Positions 57,258 through 64,000 of a stretch of 64,000 nucleotides of DNA are shown here, one piece after another. Below the pieces are notes generated by a model. That model did not search any database, was not told the DNA's origin, and was given only the letters and a program-made list of their open reading frames with translations. The first letter of the stretch is position 1. Each line of letters opens with the position of its first letter. Made by a program: the position numbers and the translations under genes. Origin of the DNA: Sheuella amnicola (lineage in GTDB: Bacteria > Pseudomonadota > Gammaproteobacteria > Burkholderiales > Burkholderiaceae_B); NCBI RefSeq assembly GCF_010499255.1, contig NZ_JAAGRN010000006.1:155324-219323 (forward strand). The letters are read 5' to 3'.

Positions 57258-58388
57258 TCAACGAATCTGGTTGATTAATGTTGCACCATGTGTCGCAACA
57301 CGGTCACCGACTTTGATACCCGATGTGACAGCGACCTGTGTTCCATTCAATGGCTCAAACGTCACCGTGCGAGGAGTGAATTGCTCAGCACCAGTCTTAA
57401 CCCAGACTACAGTTTGATTTGAAGAATTTTTCATCAATGATGCCATGGGTACAGGAATACCTCGCGTTTGTCGCTTGGTTTGAATGTAAACCTTCACGGG
57501 TTGCCCTAGCGCTAAATCGAGCATCTGAGGGTTACTAGCCAGGAAATTCAAGGGTAGTGCCTGTTCGCGCAGACTTCGTGCTGCACCTAGGTATGTCAAT
57601 GGAACTCGCTGCTCGCCTACAAGCAGAAAAGCACCACCAACGTTATTTGCCAAAGTTGGATCAAATGTCAGGGCTTCAATTCGCAAGCGCTGGGGGTCAA
57701 TAATCTCGAACAATAACTCTCTTGCATCGACCACTTGCCCGGACACGGCTTGCGCAGTAGCAATCACGCCAGTCACCGGAGCCATCAACGCTTCTCGGCT
57801 ACTAAGACCGGCATCCACCACCGAGATACGATCGGTCAAGCTCAGAAGTTCGCTTTCTGCTGCATCCAAGTCTTTACGGGGGATGGTATCTGCAAGTTTA
57901 CGCAAGCGATTAACACGTTTTTCTGCCAAAGTCTGTGCTGCCCGCAGTTCAGCCAATTGCGCCGATTGACTTGCTTTCTCCAGAGGTGCAACGGCCGTAA
58001 CTACATAAGCAAGTAAATCACCTTTACTTACAGATTGTCCGGCATTGGGCAAGCCTTGAGGCCCAGGTTCGATGCGTCCAGCATTGAGCGGCTGCACCTT
58101 ACCTCCAGCATTTGGATCCATTAGGACGCGAGCATTGAGCTCAAACGATAGTGGGAGGGTCTGTTCTTCAACAACTATGGTACGCACCATCAGCTGTCTT
58201 TGAGCCTGCTTAGGCAAAAAGACGCTGCCATCTGGATTTCGTTGTGGACCGTTGGTGTTCGCGGTAGCTGGAGCGTTTCCATGGTCATGGCCTTCACCAG
58301 CACTCACTTCGCTCACTGGTGCTGAAAAAATTAGAAGGCTCGTTAGCACTAATCGTTGGAGTCGCGTTGAAAATATAAATTTCTTCAT
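57258..58388 (-). CDS. czcB: RND efflux periplasmic adaptor (CzcB family)
   Basis: I choose ATG 58388, with GGAG six bases upstream. The 376-residue membrane-fusion protein has a signal peptide, a His-containing start (EGHDHGNA), a barrel/lipoyl part (NAGRIEPGPQGLPNAGQSVS), a coiled hairpin (LRAAQTLAEKRVNRLRKLAD) and the typical end (VTFEPLNGTQVAVTSGIKVG, DRVATHGATL). It links the inner-membrane pump to the outer-membrane channel. Confidence 0.85.
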   Translation of the reverse strand: MKKFIFSTRLQRLVLTSLLIFSAPVSEVSAGEGHDHGNAPATANTNGPQRNPDGSVFLPKQAQRQLMVRTIVVEEQTLPLSFELNARVLMDPNAGGKVQPLNAGRIEPGPQGLPNAGQSVSKGDLLAYVVTAVAPLEKASQSAQLAELRAAQTLAEKRVNRLRKLADTIPRKDLDAAESELLSLTDRISVVDAGLSSREALMAPVTGVIATAQAVSGQVVDARELLFEIIDPQRLRIEALTFDPTLANNVGGAFLLVGEQRVPLTYLGAARSLREQALPLNFLASNPQMLDLALGQPVKVYIQTKRQTRGIPVPMASLMKNSSNQTVVWVKTGAEQFTPRTVTFEPLNGTQVAVTSGIKVGDRVATHGATLINQIR

Positions 58389-58401
58389 GTTGATCTCCGA
58401 C

Positions 58402-58938
58402 TTATGTTGCTGTGCGTTGCGCACGTTTACGCAGAAAATGGACGAATGCTAGAGATACCAATATCACTACTCCCAACCATAAAATCAGGTTTTTCCATGT
58501 CCAATTTCTAACGTTGATATTTTGTTCCTCGTGCAAATCAAGTTCTGCTGCGAGTATATCTGTCACACTCTCAGAAATGATGCTGGCAGTTACTGCAGTC
58601 ACACCTGGCTTAAGAGGCTCTTTTAGAGTTATCTCATATTCCCCCTCCCCATGCGGTTTTGCTTTGAACTTATTGCCATTAATTTCTATCTCAAGCTGTA
58701 CATTATTTACAGGTGAGTTGTCTGCGAAGTGGTCCAGATAAAGGGTCATTTCCTTGTCATTCACAATACCTACCAACTCAAATAATTCTGAATCAGCAGA
58801 AAATCGTGGCAGTACAGAGCTCATTTTTGAGGGATTGGCATCGTCATGATCATGTCCTGCACCAGCTAACACCAAACTGCTGATACTAAATAAAATCAAA
58901 GCTGAGAGCAGCGTAGTTGTAACTTTTGAAATATTCAT
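58402..58938 (-). CDS. accessory protein of the RND operon with C-terminal membrane helix
   Basis: I choose ATG 58938 (MNISKVTTTLLSALILFSIS), with GGAG just upstream; a longer in-frame start at 58974 would overlap czcC. The 178-residue product has a signal peptide, a short His/Asp cluster (AGAGHDHDDANPSK), a beta-sandwich-like domain (DKEMTLYLDHFADNSPVNNV, EITLKEPLKPGVTAVTASII) and a C-terminal membrane helix (WKNLILWLGVVILVSLAFVH). It may sample periplasmic metal for the pump; this is a guess from context. Confidence 0.62.
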   Translation of the reverse strand: MNISKVTTTLLSALILFSISSLVLAGAGHDHDDANPSKMSSVLPRFSADSELFELVGIVNDKEMTLYLDHFADNSPVNNVQLEIEINGNKFKAKPHGEGEYEITLKEPLKPGVTAVTASIISESVTDILAAELDLHEEQNINVRNWTWKNLILWLGVVILVSLAFVHFLRKRAQRTAT

Positions 58939-58970
58939 GGCACTCCAATTAGTTATAAACTTTGTTGAAC

Positions 58971-60239
58971 TCATTCGGGAAGCAAGCCCGTGGTTTGACG
59001 TAATGCAGAGATAGCGGCCCCGAGTTCGATACGAGTACGAGCTTCTTGACGTTCTGCTTCAATTGCTTCGGTTTCTATTCGCAGTCGGGTCGGGAGATCG
59101 GACTCTCCTAAACGAAAAGATTTGTCAAAAAATCCTCTTGACTCCCGCGCAAGTTGCGCTCGACGCTGTGAGGCTTGCAACTGGACGCGAACAGACTCGA
59201 CTCTTGAACGTGCAGCTTGCTGATCAGCAATAAGTCGAGCTTTTTCTAACTGCAGCTGAGCATGAACTTCTATTGCTTCAGCCTGTGCATTCGCTACACG
59301 TGCATCGTATCTGGGCCCATCGCCAAATGGAAAACGCACACCAACCAAAATGCTTTGTCCGTAGTTCTCACCGTAGGTACTTCGATCACGTTTGGCTCCA
59401 ATCGTCAACTGTGGATTACTGCGGTTTTGAGAGCTGACTAAAGATACTGTTCGTTCTGCAACGATAATGCGATCTTGCAACTCTTTAAGTAAAGGATGCG
59501 GTGAGTCGTGTCCTTTAGGTGGTTCTGGCTCGCTTACACTCGTTCGATTTGATTCAGAAGGTGTCGCACCGCCTGTCAACATCTGAACTTGAGCCAATGC
59601 TAGAGCAAACGATGCTTGAGATTGAGCCAAATTGGCTTTCGCTGCTTGTACAGCACCCTCAGCCTGATGTTGATCTGCCCGCGCCAGCTCGCCAGCTTGT
59701 ACTCGTCTGTTCACATCAACAGCCAGGCGACTGGCATTGACCAACTGTAACCGCGCCAACTCGTTGTCAATTCTCGTTCGTTGCCAGTTCCACCAAGCAT
59801 CACGCACGGCAAAGGCAACTCGCAATTGCGCAGACAACTGTTTACTTTCAACAAATGAAATTTCCGCCTGCGCTAACTGACCAGTTGCATCGCGTTGTCC
59901 TGGCAGCCAAATCGGTATCGCCAAACCCACGTATGTTTCACTTGATCCGTAGTTACCAGTCATTTGATCGCCTCTCTGGATAATTTCCAAAGCCGCGGGC
60001 TCAGGCGACAGTTGACTAGCTACCTTAGCTTGGGCTTGTGCCGCATCACGACGTAGGTTAATGGCCCGAGCTTCAGGCTGTCTTAACCACGCAGCATCAA
60101 AAACCTCCTTGAGAGTTGTTAGTGAGGCTGACCCTGCTGCGTCGGGATTTTTCGCGTGAGTCAATGCAGTCGCGAAAATTAAGGCGATAGTAGAAAATAC
60201 AATTTGATAGGTATTAACTTTTCTTTTTGAGAAAAACAT
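58971..60239 (-). CDS. czcC: outer-membrane efflux channel (CzcC/TolC family)
   Basis: The 422-residue protein has a signal peptide and two OEP repeats with long coiled helices (ARAINLRRDAAQAQAKVASQ, VGLAIPIWLPGQRDATGQLA, LDRI-type hairpins, VGVRFPFGDGPRYDARVANA). This is the CzcC-type TolC family. It is the first of the core efflux genes in the minus-strand operon czcC, accessory, czcB, czcA, accessory. Confidence 0.85.
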   Translation of the reverse strand: MFFSKRKVNTYQIVFSTIALIFATALTHAKNPDAAGSASLTTLKEVFDAAWLRQPEARAINLRRDAAQAQAKVASQLSPEPAALEIIQRGDQMTGNYGSSETYVGLAIPIWLPGQRDATGQLAQAEISFVESKQLSAQLRVAFAVRDAWWNWQRTRIDNELARLQLVNASRLAVDVNRRVQAGELARADQHQAEGAVQAAKANLAQSQASFALALAQVQMLTGGATPSESNRTSVSEPEPPKGHDSPHPLLKELQDRIIVAERTVSLVSSQNRSNPQLTIGAKRDRSTYGENYGQSILVGVRFPFGDGPRYDARVANAQAEAIEVHAQLQLEKARLIADQQAARSRVESVRVQLQASQRRAQLARESRGFFDKSFRLGESDLPTRLRIETEAIEAERQEARTRIELGAAISALRQTTGLLPE

Positions 60240-60356
60240 CTCTCATCTCCAAGGTTGAATAATTCCAGGGAGATCGACGAGCGACGACTCAAGACGCTTG
60301 ATGCGTCATTGTGATCGTCGAAAAAAATTAAAGGATAGAGAATCCCAACTCGCCGA

Positions 60357-60719
60357 TCAAGCGAGTGAGGACCATTGGGGGCGGTCTGGACGTTCTGAAA
60401 GAGTGGGAAGGTCTCTATCAAAAAAGAGGAAATATAGGGTGTCTGCACTTACAACCGCGGACGTAGTCAGATTACCCAAAAGCGCAACTGCACACCCGAA
60501 ATGACATACTGCGCAATCTTGATCCAAACTACTCAACTTCACAGGCTCATTAGACGACTCTTGGGGGTCGAAAGATTGATGATTATGGCTGTGATGACCA
60601 AAGTGCTTAGCAGTCACACCTGTTTCGTGCTGACAATAGCCAGAAACGGCTGCCCAACTGAATTGCAGAGGCAACAACACAAGCGCGAATATGATTAAGC
60701 ATCTTTTCATCAAATTCAT
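60357..60719 (-). CDS. CzcI-like small periplasmic protein
   Basis: The 120-residue protein has a signal peptide (MKRCLIIFALVLLPLQFSWA) with cleavage before AVSGYCQHE. The mature part has CQHE, HFGHHSHNHQSF, CAVCHFGC and a hydrophobic stretch. This matches CzcI/cation-efflux regulatory-type proteins often placed first in czcICBA operons. Two Met codons (60719 and 60710) are possible starts. It is 117 bp upstream of czcC. Confidence 0.65.
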   Translation of the reverse strand: MNLMKRCLIIFALVLLPLQFSWAAVSGYCQHETGVTAKHFGHHSHNHQSFDPQESSNEPVKLSSLDQDCAVCHFGCAVALLGNLTTSAVVSADTLYFLFFDRDLPTLSERPDRPQWSSLA

Positions 60720-60822
60720 TATAACAGTAATTGCACCAATTCAGAGTTATATCAAGATTTTTAATATGAAACCTATTATTAAATGAAAAATTCATTACAT
60801 TTAAGTAATGAACAATGAACAA

Positions 60823-63054
60823 TTATTTTTTTGTTTGAAGGAGTCTTAATCCATTAACAACAACCAGTAAGCTTGCTCCCATGTCGGCGAAGACTGCCAT
60901 CCACATGGATGCATCATCAAAGATTGCAAGTAACAAAAATATACCTTTGATTCCTAATGCAAGAGTAATGTTTTGCCACAGCACGGCATGAGTTCGCTTA
61001 GAAAGTCGAATGGTTTCGGGTAACCGTCGTAGATCATCATTCATGACAACAACATCAGCCGCTTCCATAGCCGTGTGCGTACCAGCTGCTCCCATTGCAA
61101 ATCCTATGTCCGACTTAGCAAGTGCCGGAGCATCGTTTATACCATCACCTGTCATAGCCGTTAAGCCATAGATACGTTGAAACTCTCCAATCGCCTGTAA
61201 TTTTTCTTCCGGCAAAAGATTACCTCGAATTTCTGAAATACCTGCTTGAGAACCAACGAAGTGAGCGGTTGCAATGTTGTCGCCAGTTAACATTATCGGT
61301 GTCAAACCTAGGGACTTCATATCTGCAATCGCTTCGATTGATGACTGCTTGATTGTGTCGGCTACTGCACAAACAGCCAAAGCGCGATCTCGATCAGCTA
61401 AGATCGTGACGGTACATCCCGCCTTCTCATGAGAGGCAAGTAGTACTTCTAATTGATCTGAACATTGACTCCGCTCTTCAATCCATCGATGATTTGCCAA
61501 CACATATGGATGCCCATTAACCAAGCCCTGCACGCCACGTCCAGCCACTGCTTGAAAATCGCCCACAACCTGCTCATTCGATGAAAGTCCTTGTGCAATG
61601 GCTTTTGAAACTGGATGATCAGAGCGAACAGCAAGACTCTTTGCTAGTTGTTCCAATTGATGACGTGGTAGGTCCCTTACTAGTGCATCAAATGCAACCA
61701 GCTTGGGTTTGCCTTCCGTGATGGTCCCAGTTTTGTCAAGAGCAACAGCCTTGATTTTACGAGCTTGCTCTAAATAAACACCACCCTTGATCAAAATGCC
61801 TCGCCGCGCTCCGGCAGCTAGCCCGCTCACAACAGTCACCGGTGTGGAGATCACCAGCGCGCAAGGGCATGCGATCACCAATAAGACCAAGGCTTTGTAA
61901 ATAGCTTGCAACCACGTCAAGTCTGTGACCCATGGCATGAATAAAGCAATCGATAAAGCAAGAACAAAAACTGACGGAGTGTATATTGCGGCAAAGCTAT
62001 CGACAAAGCGCTGGGTCGGCGCGCGTGAAGACTGCGCTTGCTCAACAGCATGGACGATCCGTGATAATGTGCTGTCAGAAGCGGGAGCCGTGACTCGAAT
62101 TTCAAGTCCTGCAGCTTGATTGATGGTGCCAGAGTAGACTTCATTCCCCGGCGCTTTCTCCACGGGAAGGCTCTCTCCGGTCACAGGTGACTGGTCGATG
62201 GCACTTTGACCGAGTGTCACGATTCCATCCAATGGAACACGCTCACCTGGGCGAATACGCACAATTGAGCCTACAGTAACTGTGCTGATCCCAATTCGAG
62301 ACCAACTACCATCATCTTGCCGAACTTCGGCTTGTTCCGGTGTAAGTGCCAACAAACTCTTAATTGCATTGCGTGCTCGATCTACTGCCCGCGCTTCAAT
62401 TGCCTCAGCAAGTGAATACAATGCCATCACCATTGCAGCCTCTGGCCATTGACCGATGAGAAAAGCGCCAGTTACAGCAACTGTCATCAACGCACTGATG
62501 TTTAGACGCAATTGACGCAATGCCACTAAACCTTTGCCGTATACTGAAAAACCTGCCAATAAAATAGCCGTTGCAGCTAGCACAACTCCAGCAATCTTCG
62601 CAAGGAAAATCTCTGGCAAAGCAAATGCCAGCCCCTCTGCCATAATCGCAAGAACCAAGGACAAAATTAACTTACCCCATGATCTCCAAAAAAAAGTTGT
62701 TGTTGTCGCTGCACTACTTTCCAATTTCTCTTTATCAATAGCTATTGGCTCAGGCTTGAAGCCAGCGTCTCGTATAGCACTAAGTGCTAACTCCAGCACT
62801 TGTGCATCAGCAGAAATATTCAATTGTCGAGCAGTTAAATTGAACTGTAACCCTCGAATGCCTTCTACATCTCTCAAAGCTCGGCGAATTTCCGACTCTT
62901 CCGAAGCGCAATCCATATTAGAGATTTGAAATCGATGCAACCCGGTAATCGGTACATCAGCACTGTCTGACCCTCGTTCAGCAGCTAAAGTGGTGCAGCA
63001 GTTTCCACAACCAAGATCGTTGCAACTTTGTTGGTATTTGTCATCAGGCTTCAT
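60823..63054 (-). CDS. cadA: Cd/Zn/Pb-translocating P1B-type ATPase
   Basis: The 743-residue metal pump has a Cys-rich start (CNDLGCGNCC) and an HMA domain with ISNMDCASEESEIRRAL. The P-type core has TGES in QSPVTGESLPVEKAPG, the membrane motif CPCALVISTP, DKTGTITEGKP (phosphorylated Asp), SDHPVSKAI (HP motif) and MTGDGINDAPALAKSDIGFA. The CPC plus MDCxxEE set is typical of CadA/ZntA/PbrA exporters. The start has GGAG upstream. It is divergent from the CadR-like regulator, with one operator in between. Confidence 0.92.
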   Translation of the reverse strand: MKPDDKYQQSCNDLGCGNCCTTLAAERGSDSADVPITGLHRFQISNMDCASEESEIRRALRDVEGIRGLQFNLTARQLNISADAQVLELALSAIRDAGFKPEPIAIDKEKLESSAATTTTFFWRSWGKLILSLVLAIMAEGLAFALPEIFLAKIAGVVLAATAILLAGFSVYGKGLVALRQLRLNISALMTVAVTGAFLIGQWPEAAMVMALYSLAEAIEARAVDRARNAIKSLLALTPEQAEVRQDDGSWSRIGISTVTVGSIVRIRPGERVPLDGIVTLGQSAIDQSPVTGESLPVEKAPGNEVYSGTINQAAGLEIRVTAPASDSTLSRIVHAVEQAQSSRAPTQRFVDSFAAIYTPSVFVLALSIALFMPWVTDLTWLQAIYKALVLLVIACPCALVISTPVTVVSGLAAGARRGILIKGGVYLEQARKIKAVALDKTGTITEGKPKLVAFDALVRDLPRHQLEQLAKSLAVRSDHPVSKAIAQGLSSNEQVVGDFQAVAGRGVQGLVNGHPYVLANHRWIEERSQCSDQLEVLLASHEKAGCTVTILADRDRALAVCAVADTIKQSSIEAIADMKSLGLTPIMLTGDNIATAHFVGSQAGISEIRGNLLPEEKLQAIGEFQRIYGLTAMTGDGINDAPALAKSDIGFAMGAAGTHTAMEAADVVVMNDDLRRLPETIRLSKRTHAVLWQNITLALGIKGIFLLLAIFDDASMWMAVFADMGASLLVVVNGLRLLQTKK

Positions 63055-63074
63055 ATTTTTCTCCGTATGAGTTA

Positions 63075-63106
63075 AATTAAAAACCCTAAAGTCACTACAG
63101 AGTCAA
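63075..63106 (-). promoter_or_regulatory. MerR-type promoter/operator of the P1B ATPase gene
   Basis: On the minus strand the -35 TTGACT (63106-63101) and -10 TTTAAT (63081-63076) are separated by 19 bp, the stretched spacing of MerR-family promoters. The dyad ACCCTAAAGTCACTACAGAGT (63083-63103) fills the spacer and closely resembles known CadR/PbrR operators. Metal-bound CadR-like protein should untwist it and switch on cadA. Confidence 0.8.
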
Positions 63107-63179
63107 GGACAATAAAAAATGTGAGTTCTTACGCTTGAAAATGTCAATTCTTAAGCTTGGCACTATTTATGGTGAAATC

Positions 63180-63644
63180 ATGAAAATCGGCGACTTGGCC
63201 AAGGCCACGCATACCAAGGTTGAAACTATTCGATACTATGAGCGAGAAGGTTTGCTTCATGAAGCCGTACGAACTATGGGGAACTACAGAGTTTATAACG
63301 TAGAGCATTTAGATCGACTGTCATTTATCCGACACTGCCGGAGCCTGGATATGACATTAGAAGAAATTAAAACCTTGCTTAGGTATAAAGATTTTCCTCC
63401 AGAAGACTGTTCGAACGTCAATGCATTGATTGACGAACATATCGAACATGTTGCCGTGCGAATCAAAGAGTTGAAACACTTACAAAAACAACTCATTGAC
63501 TTGAGAAAGAATTGCTCTGGAACAGGCCTAGTCAATCAGTGCGGAGTTCTTACAGAACTATCAAAGGCTTCTCGTGCCGAACAGGGATCAAATAATCTTG
63601 AGTTCAACCATGTAAATGGGACCCACAAATTCTCACACAAGTAA
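63180..63644 (+). CDS. cadR: Cd(II)/Pb(II)-responsive MerR-family regulator
   Basis: I choose ATG 63180 (MKIGDLAKATHTKVETIRYY). The 154-residue regulator has the MerR winged HTH (residues 1-70), a dimer coiled coil, and metal-site cysteines at Cys77 (PPEDCSNV), Cys112 and Cys121 in the C-terminal loop (NCSGTGLVNQCGVLTEL). This arrangement is typical of CadR/PbrR. It is divergent from cadA, with the operator between them. Whether it prefers Cd or Pb cannot be told. Confidence 0.88.
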   Translation: MKIGDLAKATHTKVETIRYYEREGLLHEAVRTMGNYRVYNVEHLDRLSFIRHCRSLDMTLEEIKTLLRYKDFPPEDCSNVNALIDEHIEHVAVRIKELKHLQKQLIDLRKNCSGTGLVNQCGVLTELSKASRAEQGSNNLEFNHVNGTHKFSHK

Positions 63645-63891
63645 CGATGAGAATCTGAGAATCAATGATAGAAAATTAGTCTGAAAAATGAGAAAAATTC
63701 ACTATTTAAGATTTAGCTTAAATGTAATTTTTAAAAACTTTAGGTCTATTTGCATTGACTGCTATTGCAGAAATTATTGGCTGTTACCTTCCTTGGCTTG
63801 TATTAAATAATTAAATAATAATCGCACCCCGTGGTTGTTGATTCCCGCTGCAATATCTTTAGAATCGTTTGTATGAATCGCTACCAATTTC

Positions 63892-64000
63892 CTAGACACT
63901 TGCTAGCTTCTGATTGAACTGCATTTCGTATTTTATTGGTGACAGACCGTTGTTATGACTGTGACGGCGTATTGGGTTATAAAACATCTCGATGTAATCA
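63892..64000 (-). mobile_element. IS3-family transposase OrfB, C-terminal end, runs off window
   Basis: The minus strand read from the window edge gives DYIEMFYNPIRRHSHNNGLS then PIKYEMQFNQKLASV and a TAG stop (63894-63892). This is the C-terminal signature of IS3-family DDE transposases (usual form FxxIExFYNxxRxHSxLGxxSPxxYE). The insertion sequence's terminal repeat should lie a little left of 63892 but I could not define it. The gene continues beyond the window. Confidence 0.85.

Overview
The window looks like a Burkholderiales chromosome (Betaproteobacteria), most likely close to Alcaligenaceae. The evidence is the core gene order mltB / cysM / hldD-rfaE1-lapB-lapA-ihfB-rpsA-cmk-aroA-tyrA-hisC-pheA-serC-gyrA / ompA-ubiG-gph-ssrA, an OmpA with WKNG(T)NEL repeats, the tmRNA tag ANDERFALAA, and a GyrA with glutamine at position 83. 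Core genes have intermediate GC. Accessory segments differ visibly: an AT-rich lipoprotein/hypothetical block, a GC-rich defence block, and an AT-rich metal block.

Layout. (1) 1-22.8 kb is core chromosome. On the minus strand runs one long convoy, gyrA to hldD, covering aromatic amino acid, serine and histidine-type aminotransferase steps, CMP kinase, ribosomal protein S1, IHF-beta, the LapA/LapB LPS-control pair and the heptose enzymes. The convoy contains a 2414-bp direct tandem duplication (8684-13518) that gives two complete cmk and two complete aroA genes and a chimeric rpsA'-'tyrA ORF. The two copies differ only in one patch, next to the chimeric junction. (2) 22.96-23.36 kb holds the tmRNA gene and its terminator. 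(3) 23.7-26.8 kb is an operon of CsgG-like, small, DUF4810-like and DUF799-like lipoproteins plus an orphan membrane protein. (4) 26.9-43.4 kb is a minus-strand defence island starting from a WYL regulator: WYL, RecQ-like helicase fused to a ComF-like phosphoribosyltransferase, DprA-like protein, HsdM, HsdS, HsdR, a YgjP/DUF45-type metalloprotease, McrB, McrC and a truncated winged-helix gene. Its left edge is a recombination scar against a decayed recombinase-type HTH gene. (5) 43.4-45.1 kb is a junk yard with an ADP-ribosylglycohydrolase fragment, two orphan ORFs and an AlpA-type fragment. (6) 45.1-52.4 kb is a partial prophage: tail genes with a lambda G/GT-type -1 frameshift site, RCC1-repeat tail proteins, and a lysis cassette (small membrane protein, GH108 endolysin, holin-like protein, Rz and embedded Rz1). 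Head, integrase and tape-measure genes are absent. (7) 52.6-63.7 kb is a heavy-metal block: a Met/His-rich periplasmic protein, a CzcCBA-type RND efflux operon with two accessory proteins, a CzcI-like protein, a CadA/ZntA-type P1B ATPase and a divergent CadR/PbrR regulator with its operator. IS3-type relics lie at both ends of this block.

The most unusual parts are the WYL / RecQ-ComF / DprA module fused transcriptionally to a type I restriction system and McrBC, and the mosaic tandem duplication. All gene functions are from recognising protein sequence by eye; no database search was run.
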